64,000 nt of DNA from an uncultured Collinsella sp. (GTDB taxonomy: Bacteria > Actinomycetota > Coriobacteriia > Coriobacteriales > Coriobacteriaceae). Both the position numbers and the translations under genes were made by a program. Below are positions 7,153-15,385 of this stretch, piece by piece. The DNA is taken from the NCBI GenBank assembly GCA_958348225.1, contig CATVYG010000003.1, positions 15,412 to 79,411 of the forward strand. Direction: 5' to 3'. The notes under the pieces were generated by a model. It searched no databases, had not been told where the DNA came from, and saw nothing but the letters and a program-made list of their open reading frames with translations. Numbering within the stretch: position 1 is the first letter of the stretch; each line of letters opens with the position of its first letter.

Positions 7153-8508
7153 ATGCTTCTGGTCGCTAACGGTTCCGTCTTTACCCGCAACGCTCAGACC
7201 CCGTTTATTCCAAACGGTGCGGTCGCCATTGACGGAGATACGATCGTCGAAGTGGGCCCCGAGTGCGAGCTCAAGGCCAAGTACCCGGATGCCGAGTACG
7301 TCGACGCCCAGGGCAACCTCATCATGCCCGGACTCATCAACTGCCACACCCACATCTACTCGGGTCTGGCCCGCGGCCTTGCCATTAAGGGCTGCAACCC
7401 CACCAACTTCCTGGAGAATCTTGAGCAGCAGTGGTGGAAGATTGACGACAACCTGACCCTCGACGGCACCAAGGCCAGCGCCTATGCCACGATTTTGGAC
7501 TCCATCCGCGATGGCGTCACCACGATTTTCGATCACCATGCGAGCTTCTGCGAGATCCCGGGAAGCCTCTTTACCATTAAGGATGCAGCTCAGGAGCTGG
7601 GCATGCGTTCGTGCCTGTGCTACGAGGTCTCCGATCGCCGCGGCCAGGAAAAATGCGACCAGGCCATTGCCGAGAACGCCGAATTTGCCCAGTGGGCCGC
7701 CAAGGAGCGTCGCGATAACGACAACCACATGATCGCCGCCATGTTTGGCGGACATGCCACCTTTACGCTGTCGGACGAGACCATGGACAAGATGGCCGAG
7801 GCCAACAACGGCCTGACCGGCTTCCACATCCATGTGTGCGAGGGCATGAATGACGTTTGGGACTCCCGCCTCAACCGCGGCGGCATCAGCCCCGTCGAGC
7901 GCCTGCTGCAGCACAACCTGCTGGGTCCCGACACCATGCTGGGTCACTGCATCCACGTGACGCCTGCCGAGATGGATATCGTCAAGGAGTCCGGCACCTG
8001 GCTCGTCAACAACCCCGAATCCAATATGGGCAACGCCGTGGGCTGCGCCCCCGTGCTCGAGTTCTTCCGCCGCGGCATTCCCGTGTGCATGGGCACCGAC
8101 GCCTACACCCACGACATGCTCGAGAGCCTTAAGGTCTTCCTGATCATTCAGCGCCACAACGCCGCCATGCCCAACGTGGGCTGGTGCGAGGCCATGACGA
8201 TGCTGTTCGAGAACAACGCCAAGATGGCGAGCAAGTACTTCGATCGCAAGCTCGGCGTGCTCGAGCCCGGCGCTGCCGCCGACGTCATCGTCATGGACTA
8301 CAAGCCCTTTACGCCGCTGAGCGAGGAGAACATCGACGGCCACATGCTCTTTGGCATGATGGGCAAAAACTGCCGCACCACCATCATCAACGGCCGCGTC
8401 CTGTACAAGGATCGCGAGTTCGTTGGCATTGATGAGGACAAGATCAACGCGTGGACCATGGCTGAGTCCAAGAAGCTCTGGAGCACGCTCAACGATCGCA
8501 CCTACTAA
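7153..8508 (+). CDS. ssnA: SsnA-type amidohydrolase (selenium/purine locus)
   Basis: 451 aa, amidohydrolase-superfamily metalloenzyme. The metal-binding HTH is at residues 65-67 (NCHTHIYSG). Later family blocks are GFHIHVCEG, LGHCIHV and MGTDAYTHDML, supplying the remaining His and Asp ligands. It resembles the putative aminohydrolase SsnA, which in E. coli sits next to ygfK and xdhD and has been implicated in anaerobic purine breakdown. Start is the ATG at 7153 after GAAGGGAG; the alternative TTG at 7135 lies upstream of that site and was rejected. Its reaction, probably hydrolysis of a purine-derived ring or amine, is unproven. Confidence 0.88.
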   Translation: MLLVANGSVFTRNAQTPFIPNGAVAIDGDTIVEVGPECELKAKYPDAEYVDAQGNLIMPGLINCHTHIYSGLARGLAIKGCNPTNFLENLEQQWWKIDDNLTLDGTKASAYATILDSIRDGVTTIFDHHASFCEIPGSLFTIKDAAQELGMRSCLCYEVSDRRGQEKCDQAIAENAEFAQWAAKERRDNDNHMIAAMFGGHATFTLSDETMDKMAEANNGLTGFHIHVCEGMNDVWDSRLNRGGISPVERLLQHNLLGPDTMLGHCIHVTPAEMDIVKESGTWLVNNPESNMGNAVGCAPVLEFFRRGIPVCMGTDAYTHDMLESLKVFLIIQRHNAAMPNVGWCEAMTMLFENNAKMASKYFDRKLGVLEPGAAADVIVMDYKPFTPLSEENIDGHMLFGMMGKNCRTTIINGRVLYKDREFVGIDEDKINAWTMAESKKLWSTLNDRTY

Positions 8509-8522
8509 TTACAAGTAGATTC

Positions 8523-8558
8523 ACGCGCGCCGGATGTTTCGCCGCATCCGACGCGCGT
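8523..8558. repeat. GC-rich hairpin between ssnA and ygfK
   Basis: ACGCGCG ... CGGATG paired with CATCCG ... CGCGCGT around a short loop, then a second small GCGCT/AGCGC hairpin near 8586-8602. No T run. The gap of 148 bp may set relative expression within the operon. Confidence 0.45.
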
Positions 8559-8656
8559 ATAGGCGACCTCCGCGGGGTTGCCGGCGCTGTGCTAGCGCTA
8601 CACCGTATTTGCGCCCGCCGCGCGGTCTCGCCGGGCGTTACAGAGAGGAGCTCACT

Positions 8657-11656
8657 ATGAGCGACATCATGAGGCCGATCCCGTTTTCGCAGCTGATGAA
8701 CTGGATCATCGAGGAGCACAAGACTCAGGACGCCATCTTTGGCGTGCGTAAGATGGTCACGACCAATCAGGAGGGCGCGCTTCCCATTTTTGACGAGCGC
8801 ATCGAGACTCCGTTTGGCCCGGCCGCCGGCCCCAATACGCAGCTTGCCCAGAACATCGTGGCATCCTACGTGGCCGGTTCCCGCTTCTTTGAGCTCAAGA
8901 CCGTCCAGGTTATGGACGGCGAGGAGCTCTCCAAGTGTGTGAACAAGCCCTGCATTGTGGCGCAGGACGAGTGCTACAACTGCGAGTGGTCGACCGAGCT
9001 CGAGGTTCCGCAGGCCTTTGCCGAGTACGTGAAGGCATGGTTTGCCTGCCACCTGATCGCTCGCGAGTACGGCCTGGGCAGCCCGGACGGTTTTGTCTTT
9101 AACATGTCGGTGGGCTATGACCTGGAGGGCATCAAGAGTCCCAAGGTCGATGCCTACATCGAGGGCATGAAGGACGCCAGCGGCTCCGACGTCTGGAACG
9201 AGTGCCGCACGTGGGCGCTCGCCAACCTGGACAAGTTTGAGCATGTCGATGCCGCGTTTGTCGAGTCCATCCCGGCGCGCGTCTCCAACTCCATTACCGA
9301 GTCAACGCTGCATGGCTGCCCGCCGGCGGAGATCGAGCGCATCGCGACCTATCTGATTACCGAGAAGGGCCTTAACACCTACATCAAGTGCAACCCCACG
9401 CTGCTGGGCTATGAGTTTGCCCGCCAGCGTCTGAACGAGCTGGGCTTTGACTACATCGTCTTCGACGATACGCACTTCCGCGAGGACCTGCAGTGGTCCG
9501 ACGCCGTGCCCATGTTCGAGCGCCTGATTGCCCTGTGTGCCGAGCGCGGCCTGGAGTTTGGCGTCAAGCTGACCAACACGTTCCCCGTCGACGTGACGAG
9601 GAACGAGCTGCCCTCCACCGAGATGTACATGTCCGGCCGTTCGCTGTTCTCGCTGACCATCGAGGCTGCTCGCCGCATTACCGAGCAGTTCGATGGCAAG
9701 CTGCGCATCAGCTACTCCGGCGGCGCCACGGTCTACAACATCCGCGCCCTGTATGACGCCGGCATTTGGCCCGTCACCCTGGCGACCGACGTGCTCAAGC
9801 CCGGCGGTTACGAGCGCTTTGGCCAGATGGCCGGCGAGTTTGCCGACCTGGACGGCAAGCCGTTCGCGGGCGTCTCTCTCGAGGCCGTGACTGCGATCCA
9901 GACCGACTCGCTCACCAACCCGCTCTACAAGAAGCCGCTGCGCCCGCTGCCCGATCGCAAAGTCGCCGGCAAGAGCCCGCTTTCCGACTGCTTTACCACG
10001 CCGTGCCGCACGAGCTGCCCCATCCAGCAGGACATTCCTGCCTATCTGGCGGCTGTTGACGAGGGCCGCTACGAGGACGCGCTCAACATCATCATCGAGC
10101 GCAACGCCCTACCGTTCATTACCGGCACCATCTGCCCGCATCCGTGCGGTCGTGCCTGCGAGCGTGCGTTCTACGAGCCCGAGGGCGCCCAGATCCGCGC
10201 CAGCAAGCTCAAGGCCGCCCGCGAGGCCATGACCGCCGTGCTGCCCAAGCTGCGCGCCCAGGCCATCGCCAACGACGGTGAGCGCAACGTTGCCGTTATC
10301 GGCGGCGGCCCGGCCGGCCTGGCGACGGCGTTCTTCCTGACGCGTGCCGGCGTGCCCGTCACCATCTTTGAGGCCCGCGATTCGCTCGGCGGCGTGGTCC
10401 GTCACGTCATCCCCGAGTTCCGCATTGCGAGCGATGATATCTCCCACGACGCCGAGCTCTGCCTGGCCTTTGGTGCCAAGGTACAGCTCAACGCCCGCGT
10501 GGATTCCATTGACGAGCTCAAGGCTCAGGGCTTCACCGACGTAGTCGTGGCCACCGGTGCTTGGATGCCCGGCTCTGCGGGCTTGGGCGAGGGTGCCGAG
10601 CTCGACGTGCTGGAGTTCCTCGAGGCCGCCAAGAAGGGCGAGAAACTCGAGCTGGGCGAGGACGTCGTGGTCATTGGCGCTGGCAACACCGCCATGGACG
10701 CGGCGCGCGTGGCCAAGCGCCTGGCTGGCGTAAAGAACGTGCGTCTGGTGTATCGCCGCACCAAGAAGCAGATGCCCGCCGACGAGGAAGAGCTCGATCT
10801 TGCTCTTGCCGACGGCGTTGAGTTCTGCGAGCTGCTGGCGCCCAAGGCGCTCAACGGCGCCGTGCTGACCTGCGACGTTATGGAGCTTGGCGAGCCGGAT
10901 GCAAGCGGCCGTCGCAGCCCCGTTGCCACGGGTGAGACCGTTGAGCTTCCCGCCACCACGGTGATCTGCGCCGTGGGCGAGGGCATCGATGCCAGCCTGT
11001 ACGATGCCGCGGGCGTCGAACACGACCGTCGCGGCCGCCTTGCCGCCACCTCCACCGGCGTCGAGGGCGTCTGGGCTGCGGGCGACTGCCGTCGCGGTCC
11101 TGCCACCGTGGTCGAGGCTATTGCCGACGCCGCCGAGGTCGCCCGTGCCATCGCCGGCGTGGACTTTAACAAGTACGCCGACTGCAACGAGCAGACCGGC
11201 CGCGAGGATACCTGCTACGAGCGCAAGGGGTCGCTGTGCCGCGACAAGCGCAACTGCACCAAGACTCGTTGCCTGGGCTGCGGCTCGGTGTGCGAGGTCT
11301 GCTGCGACGTGTGCCCCAACCGCGCCAACGTTGCCATTAAGGTGCCGGGCCTGGCCAAGCATCAGGTCGTTCACGTCGACGGCATGTGCAACGAGTGCGG
11401 CAACTGCGCCGTGTTCTGCCCCTACCAGGAGGGTCGTCCCTACAAGGACAAGCTCACCCTGTTCTGGAGCGAGGAGGACATGGAGAACTCCGAGAACGAG
11501 GGCTTCCTGGCCGTGGGCGAGGACCACTTTAAGGTCCGCGTCGCCGGCACGGTCCGCACCGTCTCGGTCGATGCCGTCAACACCGGTCTTCCCGAGGCCG
11601 TCCGCTTGACCATCAGGGCTGTGCGCGACAACTATTCGTATCTTCTTAAGAAATAG
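8657..11656 (+). CDS. ygfK: YgfK-type multidomain oxidoreductase (putative selenate reductase subunit)
   Basis: 999 aa. Residues 1 to about 430 form a dihydroorotate-dehydrogenase-like barrel (YIKCNPTLLGYEF, IVFDDTHFRED). A Cys motif CRTSCPIQQDIP at about 450 begins the glutamate-synthase small-subunit-like part. It has an FAD fold VAVIGGGPAGLATAFF near 545 and a second dinucleotide fold VVVIGAGNTAMDAARV near 670. The C-terminus (about 865-935) carries two [4Fe-4S] motifs, CLGCGSVCEVCCDVCP and CNECGNCAVFCPY. E. coli YgfK is similar in size and lies beside ssnA and xdhD. A plausible role is NAD(P)H- or ferredoxin-linked electron transfer in purine breakdown; the name selenate reductase is historical. 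Start set by GAGAGGAG before the ATG. Confidence 0.9.
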   Translation: MSDIMRPIPFSQLMNWIIEEHKTQDAIFGVRKMVTTNQEGALPIFDERIETPFGPAAGPNTQLAQNIVASYVAGSRFFELKTVQVMDGEELSKCVNKPCIVAQDECYNCEWSTELEVPQAFAEYVKAWFACHLIAREYGLGSPDGFVFNMSVGYDLEGIKSPKVDAYIEGMKDASGSDVWNECRTWALANLDKFEHVDAAFVESIPARVSNSITESTLHGCPPAEIERIATYLITEKGLNTYIKCNPTLLGYEFARQRLNELGFDYIVFDDTHFREDLQWSDAVPMFERLIALCAERGLEFGVKLTNTFPVDVTRNELPSTEMYMSGRSLFSLTIEAARRITEQFDGKLRISYSGGATVYNIRALYDAGIWPVTLATDVLKPGGYERFGQMAGEFADLDGKPFAGVSLEAVTAIQTDSLTNPLYKKPLRPLPDRKVAGKSPLSDCFTTPCRTSCPIQQDIPAYLAAVDEGRYEDALNIIIERNALPFITGTICPHPCGRACERAFYEPEGAQIRASKLKAAREAMTAVLPKLRAQAIANDGERNVAVIGGGPAGLATAFFLTRAGVPVTIFEARDSLGGVVRHVIPEFRIASDDISHDAELCLAFGAKVQLNARVDSIDELKAQGFTDVVVATGAWMPGSAGLGEGAELDVLEFLEAAKKGEKLELGEDVVVIGAGNTAMDAARVAKRLAGVKNVRLVYRRTKKQMPADEEELDLALADGVEFCELLAPKALNGAVLTCDVMELGEPDASGRRSPVATGETVELPATTVICAVGEGIDASLYDAAGVEHDRRGRLAATSTGVEGVWAAGDCRRGPATVVEAIADAAEVARAIAGVDFNKYADCNEQTGREDTCYERKGSLCRDKRNCTKTRCLGCGSVCEVCCDVCPNRANVAIKVPGLAKHQVVHVDGMCNECGNCAVFCPYQEGRPYKDKLTLFWSEEDMENSENEGFLAVGEDHFKVRVAGTVRTVSVDAVNTGLPEAVRLTIRAVRDNYSYLLKK

Positions 11657-11667
11657 GCGAGTCTCTT

Positions 11668-12147
11668 ATGGCCAAATCCATTCAACATAACGTGGCCTAC
11701 GTTGCCTGCGGAAGCGGTTGCACCTCCGCAGGCGGCGACGCCCGCTGCGGCGAAGGCTGCATTGGCTGTGGCGCCTGTGTCACGGCCTGCCCCCACGGCG
11801 CCATTGCGCTGGTCGATGGCATCGCCCGCGTGGATCGCTCAAAGTGCACGGGCTGTGGTCTGTGCGGCATGGCGTGCCCGCAGCGCGTGATTGCCTTCGT
11901 TCCCGGCTACCAGAACATTCTGGTGCGCTGCAACAACACCGATAAGGGCGCCATTGCGCGCAAGATTTGCGACACGAGCTGCATCGGTTGCGGCATGTGC
12001 GCTAAAAAGTGCCCTGCCGGCGCTATCCGCATCGAGGACAACTGCGCCCATATCGATGGCGCGGATTGCCTGTCGTGCGGCATGTGCGCCGTTGTCTGCC
12101 CGCATGGCGCCATCCACGACCGCACCGGCATCGCCGCCGGCGTGTAG
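11668..12147 (+). CDS. Polyferredoxin, four [4Fe-4S] motifs
   Basis: 159 aa. Four CxxCxxCxxxCP-type motifs are visible: CIGCGACVTACP, CTGCGLCGMACP, CIGCGMCAKKCP and CLSCGMCAVVCP. The central two show the spacing of RnfB-like proteins. No flavin or membrane domain. It lies 11 bp after ygfK and 12 bp before xdhD. It probably carries electrons between the XdhD hydroxylase and YgfK, a position filled by other subunits in E. coli. Electron direction cannot be decided from sequence. Confidence 0.87.
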   Translation: MAKSIQHNVAYVACGSGCTSAGGDARCGEGCIGCGACVTACPHGAIALVDGIARVDRSKCTGCGLCGMACPQRVIAFVPGYQNILVRCNNTDKGAIARKICDTSCIGCGMCAKKCPAGAIRIEDNCAHIDGADCLSCGMCAVVCPHGAIHDRTGIAAGV

Positions 12148-12159
12148 AGGGGAATCACC

Positions 12160-14937
12160 ATGGCACAGGAATTCACTTTTACCGTTAACGGCGTCGAGCG
12201 CACGACGACCCAAAACAAGCCGCTGCTGCGCTACCTGCGCGACGACCTGCATATCCATTCCGCCAAGGACGGCTGCTCCGAGGGCGCCTGCGGTACCTGC
12301 ACCATCCATGTGGACGGTGCGGCTGTCAAGGCGTGCGTACTGACCACCGCCCTTGCCGCCGGCCGCAACATCGTGACCGTCGAGGGCCTGCCCAAGGACG
12401 TGCGTGAGGCCTTTGTGTACGCCTTTGGCGCCGTGGGCGCCGTGCAGTGCGGTTTTTGCATCCCCGGCATGGTCATGGCGGGTGCGGCGCTCATCGCCGA
12501 GGATCCCGAGCCCACCGAGGAGCAGATCAAGTACGCCATTCGCGGTAACGTCTGCCGCTGCACCGGCTACAAGAAGATCATCGAGGGCATTTCGCTGGCA
12601 GCTGCGGTGCTCCGCGGCGAAAAGCAGATTGACGAGGACTTGGAGCGCGGCGACGACTACGGCGTGGGCAAGCGCGCCTTCCGTATTGACGTGCGCAAGA
12701 AGGTGCTCGGTGAGGGCAAGTATCCCGACGACATCGACGAGCTCGATCAGCCGGGCCTGACCTATGCCAGCGCCGTGCGCTCCAAGTACCCGCGCGCCCG
12801 TGTGCTCTCCATCGATACCTCCAAAGCCGAGGCCCTGCCCGGCGTGGTGGGCATCCTGCGCGCCGAGGACGTGCCGGTCAACCAGGTCGGCCACCTTATC
12901 CAGGACTGGGACGTCATGATCGCCCAGGGCGATATCACCCGCTGCGTGGGCGATGTCATTGTGCTGGTGGTTGCCGAGGACGAGGCGACGCTCGAGAAGG
13001 CCAAGAAGCTCGTAAAGATTGATTACGAGCCGCTGGAGCCCGTGCGTAACATTGTCGAGGCCAGGGCTGCCGACGCCCCGCGCCTGCACGACAGCTTCTT
13101 TGCCTTTGGCAACACAGTGGAGCTCAAGGACAACGTGTGCCAGAGCCGTCACGTGACGCGCGGCGACGCCGCCAAGGCGCTGGCGGAGAGCGCATTCACC
13201 GTGACGCAGCGCTTTACCACGCCCTTTACCGAGCATGCCTTCTTGGAGCCCGAGTGCGCCGTCGCTTTTCCGTACAAGAACGGCGTCAAGGTGCAGTCGA
13301 CCGACCAGGGCGCCTACGATACGCGCAAAGAGTGCGCCCACATGTTTGGCTGGGACAATGAGCCCGAGCGTGTGGTCGTCGAGACCATGCTCGTGGGTGG
13401 CGGCTTTGGCGGCAAGGAGGACGTGTCCATCCAGCACCTGGCCGCGCTTGCCGCATATAAGTTCCAGCGTCCTGTGAAGTGCAAGCTCACGCGTGCCGAG
13501 TCGCTCGCGTTCCATCCCAAGCGCCACGCCATGGACGGCACCTTTACGCTGGGTTGCGACGCCGAGGGCAACTTTACCGGCCTGGATTGCGAGATCAACT
13601 TTGATACCGGCGCCTACGCGTCGCTGTGCGGCCCGGTGCTCGAGCGCGCCTGCACGCATGCCGTCGGCCCCTACAAGTACCAGAACACCGACATTCGCGG
13701 CTTTGGCTACTACACCAACAACCCGCCCGCCGGTGCGTACCGAGGCTTTGGCGTTTGCCAGTCCGAGTTTGCGCTCGAGAGCCTGATCGACCTGCTGGCA
13801 GAGAAGGTCGGCCTGGATCCGTGGGAGATCCGCTACCGTAATGCCATCGAGCCGGGCGAGGTTTTGCCCAACGGCCAGATTGCCGACTGCTCCACGGCAC
13901 TTAAGGAGACGCTGCTCGAGGTCAAGGATGCCTACTACGCGCATCCCGGACATGCCGGCATTGCCTGCGCCATGAAGAACGCCGGCGTGGGCGTGGGCCT
14001 GCCCGATGCCGGCCGCTGCAAGATCCGCGTCGAGAACGGCGTGGCCGTGGTCTATGCCGCTACGTCCGACATCGGCCAGGGCTGCAACACCGTCTTTTTG
14101 CAGGACGTTGCCGAGGCATGCGGCCTGCCGCTTCGCTGCATCGCCAACGGCGAGTGCTCCACCGAGAACGCTCCCGACTCCGGCACCACGTCTGGCTCGC
14201 GTCAGACGGTCGTGACCGGTGAGGCCGTGCGCGGTGCCGCTTTCCTGCTGCGCGATGCCATGGTTGGCATCGAGGCCGGCAAGCCCGCACCCGATGCTCC
14301 CGTGAGCGCGCATGGTGACGGTGTCAAGATCGAGTACGACGACGGTCGCGCCTATCAGCTGCGCGCACAGGAACTCGTCGCCGGCCAGGGCATGCATCCC
14401 CAGGATCCCGCGACCGCCATCAAGGCGCTCGAGGGATGCGAGTTTGGCTACGTGTATCTGGAGCCGACCGACAAGCTGGGCGCCGACGTTCCCAACCCCA
14501 AGAGCCACATCTGCTACGGCTTTGCCACGCATGTGGTCATTCTGGATGATGACGGCCGCGTGAGCGAGGTCTATGCCGCACACGATTCCGGCAAGGTGGT
14601 CAACCCCATCTCCATCCAGGGTCAGATCGAAGGCGGCGTGCTCATGGGTATGGGCTATGCGCTTACCGAGGACTGGCCGCTCAAGGACTGCGTGCCCCAG
14701 GCAAGGTACGGCACGCTCGGGTTGTTCCGTGCGCCCGAGATTCCGGATATCCATGCCATCTACGTGGAAAAGGACGAGCTGCTGCCCGTGGCATACGGCG
14801 GCAAGGGCATCGGCGAGATTGCCACGATCCCCACGGCGCCCGCCGTACAGAACGCCTACCGCGCGTTCGACGGCAAGCTGCGTCCGGATCTGCCCATGGT
14901 GGATACCCCGTACAGCCGCGCCCGTCACCGCGGGTAG
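12160..14937 (+). CDS. xdhD: XdhD-type molybdenum hydroxylase with fused [2Fe-2S] domain
   Basis: 925 aa in the xanthine dehydrogenase/aldehyde oxidase superfamily. The plant-ferredoxin-like cluster uses Cys 39, 44, 47 and 59; the helical second cluster uses Cys 97, 100, 132 and 134. The molybdopterin part follows, with GGGFGGKEDVS, PAGAYRGFGVCQSE, DIGQGCNTVF, SGTTSGSRQ and the near-terminal Glu loop GKGIGEIATIP. The FAD domain found in three-part xanthine dehydrogenases is absent and no FAD subunit gene is adjacent. With ygfK, ssnA and yqeB/yqeC in the window it fits the selenium-dependent molybdenum hydroxylase group acting on purines. Last gene of the first operon block. Confidence 0.9.
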   Translation: MAQEFTFTVNGVERTTTQNKPLLRYLRDDLHIHSAKDGCSEGACGTCTIHVDGAAVKACVLTTALAAGRNIVTVEGLPKDVREAFVYAFGAVGAVQCGFCIPGMVMAGAALIAEDPEPTEEQIKYAIRGNVCRCTGYKKIIEGISLAAAVLRGEKQIDEDLERGDDYGVGKRAFRIDVRKKVLGEGKYPDDIDELDQPGLTYASAVRSKYPRARVLSIDTSKAEALPGVVGILRAEDVPVNQVGHLIQDWDVMIAQGDITRCVGDVIVLVVAEDEATLEKAKKLVKIDYEPLEPVRNIVEARAADAPRLHDSFFAFGNTVELKDNVCQSRHVTRGDAAKALAESAFTVTQRFTTPFTEHAFLEPECAVAFPYKNGVKVQSTDQGAYDTRKECAHMFGWDNEPERVVVETMLVGGGFGGKEDVSIQHLAALAAYKFQRPVKCKLTRAESLAFHPKRHAMDGTFTLGCDAEGNFTGLDCEINFDTGAYASLCGPVLERACTHAVGPYKYQNTDIRGFGYYTNNPPAGAYRGFGVCQSEFALESLIDLLAEKVGLDPWEIRYRNAIEPGEVLPNGQIADCSTALKETLLEVKDAYYAHPGHAGIACAMKNAGVGVGLPDAGRCKIRVENGVAVVYAATSDIGQGCNTVFLQDVAEACGLPLRCIANGECSTENAPDSGTTSGSRQTVVTGEAVRGAAFLLRDAMVGIEAGKPAPDAPVSAHGDGVKIEYDDGRAYQLRAQELVAGQGMHPQDPATAIKALEGCEFGYVYLEPTDKLGADVPNPKSHICYGFATHVVILDDDGRVSEVYAAHDSGKVVNPISIQGQIEGGVLMGMGYALTEDWPLKDCVPQARYGTLGLFRAPEIPDIHAIYVEKDELLPVAYGGKGIGEIATIPTAPAVQNAYRAFDGKLRPDLPMVDTPYSRARHRG

Positions 14938-15006
14938 TGTAGGGCGCGGGCGGCCATTGCTGATGGGCCGTTCGCGCTCAGCATCAACCACATACGCTGT
15001 GCCTTT

Positions 15007-15038
15007 GGCCCCAGCTCCATCGCGAGCCGGGGCCTTTT
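15007..15038 (+). terminator. Terminator after xdhD
   Basis: GGCCCC-A-GCTC paired with GAGC-C-GGGGCC, followed by TTTT. It closes the permease-to-xdhD block. Confidence 0.75.
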
Positions 15039-15060
15039 GTTATGCCGCGCCTGCTGCTAG

Positions 15061-15275
15061 TGGAAAGCGCATCCCATTTCTTGGCTTCGGAATGGGATGC
15101 GCTTTCCGGAACAGCCCTCAACCGGAAACCGTTTTCCGGTAGAAGCTTCAGCGGAAAGTGCATCCCAGAATTCAGGCTCAGAACGGGACGCGCTTTTCGG
15201 ATGGCATGTTTGGCGGAAACTACGGCCCAGTTTTTGGCTCCAGAACGGGATACATTTTCCGGAACGGTCCACGTG
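15061..15275. repeat. Left array of 62-bp palindromic tandem repeats
   Basis: Units begin at 15061, 15123, 15152 and 15214. Spacing is 62, 29 and 62 bp, the second unit having lost 33 bp. Each unit begins (C/T)GGAAAnnGCATCCCA, has a middle close to GGCTCnGAA, and closes with GGGATGCGCTTTCC, so each can fold as a hairpin. A 62-bp period is not a multiple of three, and no conserved frame exists. The same unit forms a second array after the ATPase gene. Confidence 0.9.
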
Positions 15276-15315
15276 CGGTGGTGTACCGCCCCTTTCGTGT
15301 GCGCCGCTTGTCGAA

Positions 15316-15371
15316 TTACGTTATAGCTAGCTATATTATAGGAAGGTATAATATAGCTAGCTATAACGTAA
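15316..15371. promoter_or_regulatory. Perfect 25-bp AT-rich inverted repeat at the ATPase gene start
   Basis: Arms 15316-15340 and 15347-15371 are exact complements around the 6-base spacer GGAAGG. Each arm also contains the self-complementary TATAGCTAGCTATA. It ends at the ribosome site (AAGGAAGG, 15371-15378) of the ATPase gene. AT content is far above the surroundings. It could be an operator, a promoter with paired -10-like TATAAT elements, or a leader hairpin. Confidence 0.8.
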
Positions 15372-15385
15372 AGGAAGGATGGTCT

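Noticed and set aside
5524..8343. Very long reverse ORF antisense to permease and ssnA
   Set aside because: It mirrors high-GC third positions of the forward genes; translation is Gly/Asp/His-rich with no domain.
11839..14991. 1050-aa reverse ORF antisense to xdhD
   Set aside because: It is a codon-bias shadow of xdhD and the polyferredoxin with no recognisable domain or ribosome site.
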